A stretch of 64,000 bases of DNA from the NCBI RefSeq assembly GCF_005938215.1, contig NZ_VCPD01000001.1:186001-250000 (forward strand), written 5' to 3'. The stretch is from Ruegeria sediminis. GTDB lineage: Bacteria; Pseudomonadota; Alphaproteobacteria; Rhodobacterales; Rhodobacteraceae. Of this stretch, positions 26,995-35,364 are shown in pieces (the stretch's first letter is position 1; each line of letters begins with the position of its first letter). The translations under genes and the position numbers were made by a program. A model generated the notes under the pieces. It saw only the letters and a program-made list of their open reading frames with translations. It was not told the DNA's origin and did no database searches.

Positions 26995-27014
26995 ATGGTG
27001 CCCCCACACGGACT
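26995..27014 (+). repeat. Right att repeat, inside tRNA-Thr
   Basis: The 20 bases shared with 24505-24524. This copy is the functional one: 26996-27014 are the CCA, discriminator, acceptor strand and part of the T arm of tRNA-Thr. The tRNA gene therefore stays intact after integration. Confidence 0.85.
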
Positions 27015-27071
27015 CGAACCGCGGACCTACTGATTACAAATCAGTTGCTCTACCAGCTGAGCTATAGGGGC
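26996..27071 (-). tRNA. tRNA-Thr (anticodon TGT), integration site of the element
   Basis: A 76-base tRNA on the minus strand beginning GCCCCTATAGCTCAG. The D arm is TGGTAGAGCA, the anticodon loop in CTGATTTGTAATCAG gives TGT, the T arm is GGTTCGAGTCC, and the CCA end is encoded. The 3' end supplies the attachment site. It decodes ACA and other ACN codons. Confidence 0.95.
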
Positions 27072-27215
27072 GCCGATGTTCGATTACTGGCTCCGACTGA
27101 CGACTGCAAGCCTCAATTTCCACGCGGCGCAGGCTGATCGGCATTCCCGGAAACACCGCGGTTTGACTGTTCGGGGGACAGGTTGTAACCCGAACCTGCT
27201 GAATTGTTTGAGCGG

Positions 27216-28103
27216 ATGGTAAAGATGCAGGTGGCCTTGCACGCCGGAGCCCATTTGACCGATGAAGGCCGTCTCCTCAATTGCCTGGCCGATAACAAGG
27301 GCACTTTCAAGGAGCGCGGGATCGAAATCCCGGAACCAGAAATTTACCGGGGTTTGTTGAGGGAGACCTTCGAAAGGCTCGCCTCGCAGCCGCCTGCCCC
27401 GGGGTTGAGAGACGATCTGGTCGAAGCAATTCTGGATGGTGAAACGGCCGAACGTGTGGTGCTGTCGAACGTGCATTTCTTCGGTCCGAAATGGACTTGC
27501 ATTGGCGAGGAAACCTTTTACCCGCTGGCCGGTCCGCGCATGGCCCAGTTGTGCGATATTTTTGTCAACGATCAGGTGGAACTGTTCATGGCTCTACAGA
27601 ATCCGGGCGTTTTCATCCCAAAGATTCTGAATGCTCTGCCGGAACCAAGACGCCTCAATATCATGCAGCAGACCTCCTTGGGCGACTTACGCTGGTCGAC
27701 GATGATCGAACAGATCCAGCAGATGGCCCCGGACGCGAAGCTCACCTTTTGGTGCAACGAGGACACGCCGCTGATCTGGGGACAAATCCTGCGGGCGCTC
27801 GGCGGATTGTCAGCGAACGACCCCATCCGCGGGCTCTATGCGTTGCTTGGCGAACTCCTCACCGAGGATGGGCGTCAGGAGTTTCGGGTCCTGCTTTCCC
27901 GCAACCCGAATCTCGATCAACGTGGGATCCAGAACATGATCGCGGACGTTCTGCAGAGACACGCCCGCGACGAGATGATGGAAGAAGAGCTGGATCTTCC
28001 CGGCTGGAACAGCGACGTGGTCGACGCTTTCACGGAACTCTACGACGAAGACGTTGCCAGCATCCGAGCAATGCCCGGCATAACCTTTCTGGCGCCCGGC
28101 TGA
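27216..28103 (+). CDS. Sulfotransferase-fold-like protein with a degraded cofactor loop
   Basis: A 295-residue protein. The N-terminus VALHAGAHLTDEGRLLNCLA followed by KGTFKERGIEIPEP has the shape of the sulfotransferase entry strand and loop ('HIGTHKTGTTSLQ...L..NR..L...GI.YP'). However, the KTGT residues that hold the PAPS phosphates are replaced by LTDE, so cofactor binding is doubtful. The strand LTFWCNEDTPLIWGQILRAL near residue 180 matches the later fold. It is cytosolic. The start is ATG 27216 or 27225. It is preceded by tRNA-Thr and convergent with the GapR gene. The fold assignment is inference. Confidence 0.55.
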   Translation: MVKMQVALHAGAHLTDEGRLLNCLADNKGTFKERGIEIPEPEIYRGLLRETFERLASQPPAPGLRDDLVEAILDGETAERVVLSNVHFFGPKWTCIGEETFYPLAGPRMAQLCDIFVNDQVELFMALQNPGVFIPKILNALPEPRRLNIMQQTSLGDLRWSTMIEQIQQMAPDAKLTFWCNEDTPLIWGQILRALGGLSANDPIRGLYALLGELLTEDGRQEFRVLLSRNPNLDQRGIQNMIADVLQRHARDEMMEEELDLPGWNSDVVDAFTELYDEDVASIRAMPGITFLAPG

Positions 28104-28121
28104 AGCTCTGCCGGCGCGGGA

Positions 28122-28388
28122 TCACATGCCCAAGGCTTCCTTGTACATTTCCAGGACCGCCTCTTCCTCGGCGATGTCGTCCTTGTCGCGCTTGCGCAGC
28201 GCGATCACCTTGCGCATGACCTTGGTGTCGTAGCCGCGCGCCTTGGCTTCGGCCATGACCTCTTTCTGCTGGTCGGCGATGTCCTTCTTCTCGACCTCGA
28301 GGCGTTCGAAACGCTCGATGAACTGGCGCAGTTCGCCTGCGGTCACACGGTAGGTGTCTGCGGCCTGGTTCTCGGTCATGTCGTCCAT
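28122..28388 (-). CDS. GapR-family DNA-binding protein (DUF2312)
   Basis: An 88-residue protein that is nearly all DUF2312: GELRQFIERFERLEVEKKDI, then AEAKARGYDTKVMRKVIALR and KRDKDDIAEEEAVLEMYKEAL. In Caulobacter, GapR binds overtwisted, AT-rich DNA ahead of replication forks and transcription, forming a clamp around the helix. The family is nearly confined to Alphaproteobacteria and their phages. I start at MDDMTENQ; the longer frame adds 22 residues without family match. It is convergent with the upstream plus-strand gene. Confidence 0.92.
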   Translation of the reverse strand: MDDMTENQAADTYRVTAGELRQFIERFERLEVEKKDIADQQKEVMAEAKARGYDTKVMRKVIALRKRDKDDIAEEEAVLEMYKEALGM

Positions 28389-28544
28389 CTGCGTCTCTCC
28401 CAAAGGCTGAAAACGGGCAGGATGCGGGATACATCGGTGCCGCATCAGCCGCAAGCGATCATTGGGAGGTTTCGGCTTCGGCTTGCGTCACGGGCACCGA
28501 TCCGTTAACGGCAGACCGGTCCGAATGACTGCTGTGGGTGCATC

Positions 28545-28763
28545 ATGTTCGAAATCATCATCTGGGGCGGCGCCGCCCTTTCGCTGGCCGGTCTCGCAGG
28601 ATTGATGTGGTGCATCCTGCACGTGATGAAAGCGCGGAAAGCGGGGCTTTCCGACGATGAACTCCGCACCACGGTCCAAGGCGTCCTGCCCTGGAACCTG
28701 GCGTCGCTGTTTCTGTCGGTGATCGGTCTGATGATGGTCATCCTCGGGATCTCCCTCGGATGA
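28545..28763 (+). CDS. Small two-helix membrane protein, unknown
   Basis: A 72-residue protein with membrane helices at about residues 5-27 (IIWGGAALSLAGLAGLMWCI) and 50-71, joined by a charged loop (KARKAGLSDDELRTTVQGVL). I do not know the function; it looks like a conserved Rhodobacteraceae membrane protein. It is divergent from GapR and convergent with the 28773 gene. Confidence 0.65.
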   Translation: MFEIIIWGGAALSLAGLAGLMWCILHVMKARKAGLSDDELRTTVQGVLPWNLASLFLSVIGLMMVILGISLG

Positions 28764-28772
28764 CCAATCCGG

Positions 28773-28988
28773 TCATACCGGTAGATTGTCGAAACTCGCC
28801 TCGATAGCGTCCTCACAAAGCGCGGCGTCCATCCGAAGCAGCTTGGACGGGATCGCCACACCCTGTACGCGCATACGTTGTACCATCTTGCTGACGGTCG
28901 GCTGCAATTCCAGCCGCGTATCAAGACACGCGCCGTCGAGTTTGCGCTCCAACCGTTCGACTTCCTTGTAAAGGTCTTGTGCGGTCAT
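28773..28988 (-). CDS. Small soluble protein, unknown
   Basis: A 71-residue protein with an N-terminal coiled helix (TAQDLYKEVERLERKLDGA) and a C-terminal acidic end. The start at 28988 is chosen for the GGGGAGGAG ribosome-binding site eight bases upstream; longer frames have none. It contains Cys at two positions but no metal motif. Function unknown. Confidence 0.6.
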   Translation of the reverse strand: MTAQDLYKEVERLERKLDGACLDTRLELQPTVSKMVQRMRVQGVAIPSKLLRMDAALCEDAIEASFDNLPV

Positions 28989-29199
28989 CGGGCTCCTCCC
29001 CTTTTTCATCTGAGCCTGACAGAGTTTGGTAACACTCATAAGAACAACTTGTGGCGCGAAGGCCTCATCTGCGGTTTTTCGCGCGGGTCTGCCTCACATT
29101 TCGGCAGATCTCCGCACTTCGTGTATCCTGTTAGCAGTTTGAGGCCGCAAAGGCCTTGACCGACATCAACTCAGATTCGCCCGGATGTCGACAGATGAC

Positions 29200-29230
29200 A
29201 TATTGCATCACATTCAAAAAGTAATATATA
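29200..29230 (+). promoter_or_regulatory. Likely promoter with AT-rich inverted repeat before the sulfur operon
   Basis: TTGCAT (29203-29208) and TATATA (29225-29230) are spaced by 16 bases, a reasonable sigma-70 type arrangement. ATATT (29200-29204) and AATAT (29223-29227) form an inverted repeat around the promoter. ArsR-type sulfide sensors of the BigR/SqrR kind overlap such promoters in related operons, but I see no exact ATTC-N8-GAAT site and no regulator gene nearby. Confidence 0.4.
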
Positions 29231-29257
29231 AACTGCGGGAAGAGAATGGAGATACCG

Positions 29258-30121
29258 ATGACACCCTTCGTGAAAGCCTTCTTCGACGAAGCCACCAACA
29301 CGGTGTCCTATCTTGTGCGCGAACCGGAAGGGCGCGCCTGCGCGATCATAGACAGCGTGCTGGACTTCGATCATGCTTCGGGGCGCACCGATACCGCTTC
29401 AGCCGACACCATCGTGGATTTCGTGAATGCCGAGGGACTGAAGGTCGAGTGGATACTCGAAAGCCATGTCCATGCCGACCACCTGTCGGCCGCGCCTTAT
29501 CTGCAGGAGAAATTGGGCGGCAAGATCGGCATCGGGAAAAACATCACGGTCGTGCAGGACACGTTCGGAAAGGTATTCAACGAGGGCACCGAATTCCAGC
29601 GCGACGGCAGCCAGTTCGACGCACTGTTCTCCGAGGGCGACAGTTTCCATATCGGACAGATGCGGGGCGACGTTTTGCACACGCCCGGACATACTCCCGC
29701 GTGCCTGACCTACGTGATCGGCGACGCGGCTTTCGTGGGCGATACGCTCTTCATGCCGGATTTCGGAACCGCGCGCTGCGACTTCCCGGGCGGTTCGTCC
29801 GAGGCCCTGTACAAGTCCATCCAAAAGATCCTGGCCCTTCCCGATGAAACACGCATCTTCGTCGGTCATGACTACAAGGCCCCGGGCCGCGACGAATACG
29901 CATGGGAGACCACCGTGGGCGAGCAGAAGGCGCTGAACGTCCATATCGGACAAGGCAAAAGCATCGAGGAATTCGTCAAGATGCGCGACGCACGCGACGC
30001 GACGCTGGGGATGCCGCGGCTGATCCTGCCCTCGCTGCAAGTGAACATGCGGGCGGGCCAGATGCCGCCGGCGGATGAAAAGGGCGACGTTTTCCTGAAG
30101 CTTCCGGTCAACAAGCTCTGA
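29258..30121 (+). CDS. Metallo-beta-lactamase-fold persulfide-dioxygenase-like hydrolase
   Basis: A 287-residue cytosolic MBL-fold protein. Zinc/iron motifs are ESHVHADHLSAAPYLQ near residues 68-83, TPGHTPACLTY near 142-152, GDTLFMPDFGTARCDFPGG near 163-181 (metal Asp) and FVGHDYKAPGR near 206-216. The D-F-G-x-x-R-x-D-F-x-G-G pattern is that of ETHE1/BlH persulfide dioxygenases, which oxidise glutathione persulfide to sulfite. The ATG at 29258 follows GGAGA. It heads an operon with two YeeE/YedE halves and a DUF442 protein, the usual sulfide-detoxification set. Confidence 0.88.
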   Translation: MTPFVKAFFDEATNTVSYLVREPEGRACAIIDSVLDFDHASGRTDTASADTIVDFVNAEGLKVEWILESHVHADHLSAAPYLQEKLGGKIGIGKNITVVQDTFGKVFNEGTEFQRDGSQFDALFSEGDSFHIGQMRGDVLHTPGHTPACLTYVIGDAAFVGDTLFMPDFGTARCDFPGGSSEALYKSIQKILALPDETRIFVGHDYKAPGRDEYAWETTVGEQKALNVHIGQGKSIEEFVKMRDARDATLGMPRLILPSLQVNMRAGQMPPADEKGDVFLKLPVNKL

Positions 30122-30160
30122 TCCAGAAACGAAACGCGCGAACAGGGGTAAAACTGAACC

Positions 30161-30589
30161 ATGGAAACGGATTGGATCTGGGGACTGGTCGGCGGAATGC
30201 TGATCGGGCTGGGAGGAGCCGTCTATTTGCTGGGAAACGGACGCATCATGGGCGCCAGCGGCATTCTCGGCGGGCTTCTTGACGGAAGCGGGCGCAACAG
30301 CGCGGCCGAGCGGATCGTGTTTCTGTTCGGGGTTGTCGTGGCACCGTTGATCCTCTGGCCGCTCTACAATGTCGAGATCGACACGCATCTGACCAAGGAT
30401 ATCGTCGTCGTGATCGCTGCTGGTTTGCTTGTCGGCATCGGCACCCGTGTGGCCAACGGCTGCACTTCGGGTCACGGGGTCTGCGGCATCTCGCGATTTT
30501 CGCTTCGCGGCATCGTCGCCACGGTGTTCTACATCCTTGCCGGCGGCCTGACGCTGGCCGTTTTCCGCCATGTTCTGGGAGTGATCTGA
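30161..30589 (+). CDS. YeeE/YedE (thiosulfate transporter-like) membrane protein, first half
   Basis: A 142-residue membrane protein with about four helices. It has the conserved cysteine motif GTRVANGCTSGHGVCGISRF near residues 96-115, which in thiosulfate permeases (TsuA) forms part of the sulfur-compound path. At this length it is one half of a split YeeE pair; the second half starts at 30589, overlapping by one base (TGATG). It probably moves a sulfur species across the inner membrane for the dioxygenase encoded upstream. Confidence 0.88.
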   Translation: METDWIWGLVGGMLIGLGGAVYLLGNGRIMGASGILGGLLDGSGRNSAAERIVFLFGVVVAPLILWPLYNVEIDTHLTKDIVVVIAAGLLVGIGTRVANGCTSGHGVCGISRFSLRGIVATVFYILAGGLTLAVFRHVLGVI

Positions 30590-31020
30590 TGAGGTTGTTC
30601 CTGGCTCTGATTGCCGGTTCTCTCTTCGGTGCCGGCCTTTTCGTCTCTGGCATGACCGACACGACCAAGGTGCAGGGTTGGCTCGACGTGTTCGGGAACT
30701 GGGATCCAACACTCGCCTTCGTGATGGGCGGTGCGATCATCCCGATGTTCTTTGCATGGCGCCTGACGGCAAACCGCAAACCGGCGGTCGGCGGCGAGTT
30801 TCCGGTTCCGCCCCGACCGGAACTGGACCACCGCCTGATCACCGGGTCGGTCATGTTCGGCATGGGTTGGGGCCTTGCCGGCCTCTGCCCGGGTCCGGCA
30901 ATCGCCTCGATCACCTATGGCGGCATCGGCGGTTTGGTCTTTCTGGGGGCCATGATCGCCGGGATGATGATGGCCCCCAGGGTCAACGCGCAACTGGACA
31001 GGCTTGCGGCCGCGGCATAA
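30589..31020 (+). CDS. YeeE/YedE (thiosulfate transporter-like) membrane protein, second half
   Basis: A 143-residue partner of the preceding gene with about four helices. It carries the complementary motif GWGLAGLCPGPAIASITYGG near residues 93-112, with the second conserved Cys. Start and previous stop overlap as TGATG, indicating coupled translation and probably a 1:1 complex. The soluble loop between helices has a Pro-rich spacer (FPVPPRPELDHRL). Confidence 0.88.
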   Translation: MRLFLALIAGSLFGAGLFVSGMTDTTKVQGWLDVFGNWDPTLAFVMGGAIIPMFFAWRLTANRKPAVGGEFPVPPRPELDHRLITGSVMFGMGWGLAGLCPGPAIASITYGGIGGLVFLGAMIAGMMMAPRVNAQLDRLAAAA

Positions 31021-31029
31021 GGAACAGAC

Positions 31030-31461
31030 ATGGAGATTCGCCCGATCACGCCCCGCTACGCCGTCTCGCCGCAGATCACGGTCGAGGATGTACCGGCCAT
31101 CGCCGCCGCCGGATTCGTCAAGGTCATTTGCAACCGGCCGAACTCCGAAGTCCCGACCGAGCAGCAATCCGATGCGATCGGCGCGGCGGTTCGCGCGGCT
31201 GGGATGGACTACGAGGTGCTGGAACTGACGCATCAGACGATGACCCCGGAAAACGTGGCGAGGCAGCGCGAGATGGTCGAAAGCGTCGATGGCCCGGTGT
31301 TGGCGTATTGCGCTTCGGGCACCCGATGCTCGGTCGTCTGGGCGCTGGGTCAGTGCGGCGAGATGAGCCCCGAAGAAATTCTCGGCAGAACACGCGATGC
31401 CGGGTATCAACTGGATGGCCTGCGCCCCACGCTGGAACAGCTTTGCGCGTCGGCGGGCTGA
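31030..31461 (+). CDS. DUF442/TIGR01244-family sulfur-transfer protein
   Basis: A 143-residue protein of the DUF442 group with a rhodanese/phosphatase-like active loop YCASGTRCSVVWALGQ near residues 95-110, in which C-A-S-G-T-R is a rhodanese-like six-residue loop. N-terminal TPRYAVSPQITVEDVPAIAA and the KVICNRP motif are family features. In BlhA-type proteins this domain is fused to the persulfide dioxygenase; here it is a separate gene nine bases after the YeeE pair. It should pass or release sulfur for the upstream enzyme. Confidence 0.85.
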   Translation: MEIRPITPRYAVSPQITVEDVPAIAAAGFVKVICNRPNSEVPTEQQSDAIGAAVRAAGMDYEVLELTHQTMTPENVARQREMVESVDGPVLAYCASGTRCSVVWALGQCGEMSPEEILGRTRDAGYQLDGLRPTLEQLCASAG

Positions 31462-31485
31462 ATCCGCCTTGTCTGAGACGCCCAC

Positions 31486-32607
31486 CTAGTTTTCGAGATC
31501 GGCCAACCCGGCAAGTTCCGAAATTTCCGCAATCGCTTGCTCCGGCGTCAGCCTTTGCAGGGCGCTTTCGTCATCTGCCGCCAGTTCTCCCGCGGTATGC
31601 GATGGCGCAACGGTTGACGACATGTCTTTTCGCGCAGCATTGCTCGGATTGGTCAAGACCGCCTTCTCGCGCTTGTCAGGCGCTCCGACCTCATACGCCC
31701 GAAACGAGGCTTCCTGAACCGTCGAGCTCCCCGGCCCCGACGGGTTCTCGTTGATGCGCACCGCTTTCATGCCGCCGCACTGTCCCAGCCTGCCGATCGC
31801 GACTTTCCTGCGCTCGATCGTCAACAGACAGGTGCGGTCCAGGCGGGTGCCGGTCAAGGGCAGGAGGTTGCCCACGTTGAGCGACGCCAGTTCCGACAAG
31901 GGCAGTTGCATCTGACCAATCACGGCTGTCAGGTCCGCCCGCATCACCCCGGACACTTGTTCCAGCCGCCAACCCGGCGAAGCGGCGGCTTCGGCATCAT
32001 GATCTGCAAGCGTGGCAGGTTCCGGCACAACCACGGTTATACCTCCTTGTCTCTGTCCTCCGGCAATCTCGACAGTCAGTTCGCAGACCCGATAGACCTC
32101 CTGTTCAAGTGCCAGTTGCAAGCCCTGCAGATCATCGGCACGCGACAGATACCCGAAGGCGGACAGGCACCTGCGATCTTCGGCCGTTTCGACCAGACCC
32201 TCTGCCCGGGCCAACGTCAACTCGATCAGCGGAGCAACCATTGCCGCGTCGGTCTCGGTGTATCGCCGCCGGACGATCTCGCCGCCCGACACCTGCCCGG
32301 TCGTCTGCTGCTGAATGATGGCCGCAACGCACCCTGGATCGACGCAGGCCGCAGCCCTGCGCCCGTCATGCGCAGCGAACAGCAGATACAGCCATCCATC
32401 TTCGAGCGCATCCCGAAGCTCTTCAAGTTGCCTGCGGGCTTGCCGGGCCCCGATTATGCACATGGACAGGTTCAGGCTCTCGCGAGCGGCTTGCACCAGC
32501 CCGCGACGCAGCGCCCGCAGGATCGACTTGGGATTGCCCCCGGCCTGCTCGCGCCCAAGCTCAAGCTTGCGCGACAGAACCGATCGCGTTTTCCCATCCG
32601 CCGACAT
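31486..32607 (-). CDS. Orphan FliM/FliN-type (SpoA domain) protein
   Basis: A 373-residue protein. The first about 200 residues are helical with a CheC/FliM-like look (RRGLVQAARESLNLSMCII). Residues about 215-283 form a SpoA (FliM/FliN C-terminal) domain with GQMQLPLSELASLNVGNLLP. The last about 90 residues are disordered and Ser/Ala-rich. A true C-ring FliM would sit in a flagellar cluster; none is visible here and the gene is instead 78 bases downstream of a sensor kinase on the same strand. It may be a motor accessory or an adapted relative. Confidence 0.7.
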   Translation of the reverse strand: MSADGKTRSVLSRKLELGREQAGGNPKSILRALRRGLVQAARESLNLSMCIIGARQARRQLEELRDALEDGWLYLLFAAHDGRRAAACVDPGCVAAIIQQQTTGQVSGGEIVRRRYTETDAAMVAPLIELTLARAEGLVETAEDRRCLSAFGYLSRADDLQGLQLALEQEVYRVCELTVEIAGGQRQGGITVVVPEPATLADHDAEAAASPGWRLEQVSGVMRADLTAVIGQMQLPLSELASLNVGNLLPLTGTRLDRTCLLTIERRKVAIGRLGQCGGMKAVRINENPSGPGSSTVQEASFRAYEVGAPDKREKAVLTNPSNAARKDMSSTVAPSHTAGELAADDESALQRLTPEQAIAEISELAGLADLEN

Positions 32608-32685
32608 GCCCTGAACCTGCCAATTATGCTCACGTTGCAGGTTCGGTCTAACCCGGCGCGGGTTACGAATTTCCTTATGCGCGTT

Positions 32686-35364
32686 TCACTGCGCGGCCTG
32701 CTTGTAGGCAAGCGGCAGGCTGATGCGGAACGCACCGCCCCCCTGCCCGGCCAAATAGCTGACCTCGCCGTTCAGACGCTGCATGATCTCGCGGCAGATT
32801 GCGAGGCCCAAGCCCGCTCCTCCGGCCTTGTCCGAACCGACGCGGGCGAACTTTTCGAACACCATCGACTGCGCCTCTGGGGGAACACCACTGCCATTGT
32901 CGATGAAATCGACCACCGCCTGACCGCCCACATCGTGGACCGAGATGGTCAGAACCGGGTCCGGCGCATCGCAGTATTTCTGCGCGTTTGCAATCAGGTT
33001 GATAAAGACCTGCCCCAACCGGTCCAGGTCCGTGTGCAGCGGGATGCGCTCTGACGCCCGGTTGCGGCGGACGCGCAACGGGCGGTCCGATCCCGCCATT
33101 GCCGTGGACACGGCACGGTCCAGCACGTCCTGCAGGTTGCCGTCGCCCATGTTCAGATTTACCTGTCCGTTTTCCAGCACGCTGAGATCCAGAAGATCAT
33201 CCAGCAGCCGCGTCAGCCTCAGGGCTTCATCGTGGATAATGGCGGCATAGCGGGTGCGTTCCTGGGCGGTCAGCCCCTCGGTGTCCCGCATGATCTCGGA
33301 AAAGGCCCGGATCGAGGTCATGGGGGTCCGCAACTCATGGCTCACCTGGCTCAGGAACGCGTCCTTCTGCATCGAGATCTGCGTCAGTTTCTCGTTCGCT
33401 TCACGCAGCTTGCGCGCGGTCCGGGCAAGTTCGGCGGATTTCGTTTCAAGCTGTCCCGAATACTCCAGCAACTGCGCGGATTCGTCGGCCACCGCCAGGA
33501 GATCCTCAACCGACACCGACGAACCGCCAACGATCTGGCCGATCATCGCATGGGCCGTGGCCGCCCCGACTGAACCGCTCAACTCGCGCTCAAGGCTCTC
33601 CAGAAAGGCGGGCGTGGGTTCGGGCAGGTAACCGCGCCCGCCCTGCCGTTCGGCCTCGGCCTGGAAGAACACGTGGGCTTCCGCAGCGCCCAGAATACGC
33701 TGGGTCATGATCATCAGGTCTTCGCTCTGAGCAACCGATCCGGTCCAGCCGCGCGGTCCGGCCGAATGGTCGAAGACATTGACGAACTGCGCGCCCTGCA
33801 GGCGCTCGAGCGGGCTTGGGAAACTGACCAGCGACGCGATGCAGAAAGCCGCCGCGTTAAGCGACAGCGACCACATGACGGAATGCACCATCGGGTCGAT
33901 CCCCTCGATCCCGAACAAGGCCTGCGGTCTAAGCCAGCCAAGGCCAAGAGGTCCGTTTTCCAGCACCGAGGCCGGCATCAGCGCACCGCCCATGCCAGGC
34001 AGCAGCAGCGTGTAGATCCAAAGCCCGAACCCTACGGTCAGACCGATCAAGGCGCCTGTCCGCGTCGCCCCGCGCCAGAACAGCCCGCCGACCAGCGCAG
34101 GCAGGATCTGCGCGATCCCGGCGAATGCGATCAGCCCGATAGCGGCCAAAGCCGCGCCACCGCCGGACAGCCGGAAGTAGACAATGCCAAGCGCCATGAT
34201 CACCGCAATCGAAATTCTGCGCGAGAGCAGGACGATATCGCGGACATCCCCCGACATCGACGCCCGGCGGCCCTGCGCGCTCAGCCAGATCGGCATGACG
34301 ATGTGGTTCGAGACCATCGTGGACAATGCCATGGCGGCAACGATCACCATCGACGTCGCGGACGAGAACCCGCCGATGAAGGACAGCATGGCCAACCAGT
34401 CGTTCCCCAGCGCCAACGGGATGGTAAGAACGAACAGGTCCGGGTTCGAGCCCTCGGGCATCAAGTCGAGGCCGACGACGGCGATCGGCACCACGAACAG
34501 GCTCATCAGCAGAAGATAGAGAGGAAAGGCCCAGGCCGCCGTTCTGAGATGGCGTTCATCGTCGTTCTCGACGACCATGACCTGAAACATCCGGGGCAGA
34601 CAGACGAATGCGGCGGCCGAAAGGAAAGTGATCGCGGCCCAGCGGCCCCTGTGGACGTTCCACCGTCCGATCTCGGATGCGTCGATCCGTTCCATGATCG
34701 GACCGACGCCGCCGGCAATTCCCCAAACCACGAAAATACCGACGGCCAGCAAGGCAATCAACTTGACGACCGCTTCGATGGCGATCGCGGTGACGACCCC
34801 GTGGTGACGTTCATTCGCATCCAGGTTCCGGGTGCCGAACAGGATGGCAAAAACGGCCAGCCCAGCCGCGACCCAGAACACGCTGGTGCCTTCGTGGTAG
34901 ATGCCGGACGGGTCGGCCTCGGCGAATATGCTGAAGGACAGAGTTATCGACTGCAGTTGCAGCGCGATGTAGGGCGTCACCCCAAGAACCGCCAGAATGG
35001 TGACGCAGATGGCCAGAATGTTGGATTTCCCGTAGCGCGAGGAAATCAGGTCGGCGATGGATGTCACCCTCTGGCTTCGCCCCACGCGCACCAGTTTGCG
35101 CAGGCCCCACCACCAGCTGATCATGATCAGCGTCGGGCCAAGGTAGATCGTCACGAACTCCAGTCCCGACCGGGCCGCATAGCCAACGGCGCCGTAAAAG
35201 GTCCAGGCGGTGCAGTAGATCGACAGCGACAGGGTGTATACGAAAGGTGTCCGCAGCCAGGTGCTGCGTCCGGTCGCCGCCAACCTGTCGGCCGCGAAGG
35301 CGACGCCGAACAACAGGACGACGTATCCCAGACAGACCAGTATCAGGACGTTCAGCGTGGCCAT
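32686..35364 (-). CDS. Hybrid sodium/solute symporter-sensor histidine kinase (CbrA-like, with STAC domain)
   Basis: An 892-residue protein. Residues about 5-500 hold roughly 12-13 membrane helices of the SSS/SLC5 transporter fold (ADLISSRYGKSNILAICVTI and GGFSSATSMVIVAAMALS are typical). A STAC-like linker near 575-640 (AMIGQIVGGSSVSVEDLLAV) follows. HisKA has the phosphorylation site VSHELRTPMTSIRAFSEIM near 665-683, and HATPase_c has NLIANAQKYCD and FARVGSDKAGGAGLGLAICR. Members sense or transport a solute such as histidine, acetate or related substrates. It overlaps the small membrane gene by 13 bases, then leads to the receiver gene upstream. Confidence 0.9.
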   Translation of the reverse strand: MATLNVLILVCLGYVVLLFGVAFAADRLAATGRSTWLRTPFVYTLSLSIYCTAWTFYGAVGYAARSGLEFVTIYLGPTLIMISWWWGLRKLVRVGRSQRVTSIADLISSRYGKSNILAICVTILAVLGVTPYIALQLQSITLSFSIFAEADPSGIYHEGTSVFWVAAGLAVFAILFGTRNLDANERHHGVVTAIAIEAVVKLIALLAVGIFVVWGIAGGVGPIMERIDASEIGRWNVHRGRWAAITFLSAAAFVCLPRMFQVMVVENDDERHLRTAAWAFPLYLLLMSLFVVPIAVVGLDLMPEGSNPDLFVLTIPLALGNDWLAMLSFIGGFSSATSMVIVAAMALSTMVSNHIVMPIWLSAQGRRASMSGDVRDIVLLSRRISIAVIMALGIVYFRLSGGGAALAAIGLIAFAGIAQILPALVGGLFWRGATRTGALIGLTVGFGLWIYTLLLPGMGGALMPASVLENGPLGLGWLRPQALFGIEGIDPMVHSVMWSLSLNAAAFCIASLVSFPSPLERLQGAQFVNVFDHSAGPRGWTGSVAQSEDLMIMTQRILGAAEAHVFFQAEAERQGGRGYLPEPTPAFLESLERELSGSVGAATAHAMIGQIVGGSSVSVEDLLAVADESAQLLEYSGQLETKSAELARTARKLREANEKLTQISMQKDAFLSQVSHELRTPMTSIRAFSEIMRDTEGLTAQERTRYAAIIHDEALRLTRLLDDLLDLSVLENGQVNLNMGDGNLQDVLDRAVSTAMAGSDRPLRVRRNRASERIPLHTDLDRLGQVFINLIANAQKYCDAPDPVLTISVHDVGGQAVVDFIDNGSGVPPEAQSMVFEKFARVGSDKAGGAGLGLAICREIMQRLNGEVSYLAGQGGGAFRISLPLAYKQAAQ

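Larger units (their letters stand above)
24505..27014. mobile_element. Integrative-element remnant in tRNA-Thr(TGT)
   Basis: About 2.5 kb bounded by 20-bp direct repeats, one being the tRNA-Thr 3' end. Content: a membrane-anchored unknown protein, two overlapping small genes, and an integrase fragment read away from the adjacent tRNA. Short direct repeats resembling integrase arm sites lie inside both ends. The integrase lacks its catalytic C-terminal half, so the element should be unable to excise by itself. No phage structural, replication or conjugation gene is present; the cargo may be passenger genes left by deletion of a larger island. Confidence 0.8.

Noticed and set aside
29200-29260. 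Exact SqrR-type ATTC-N8-GAAT operator before the sulfur operon
   Set aside because: ATTC occurs at 29213 but the partner half is ATAT rather than GAAT; only a general AT-rich dyad is supported.
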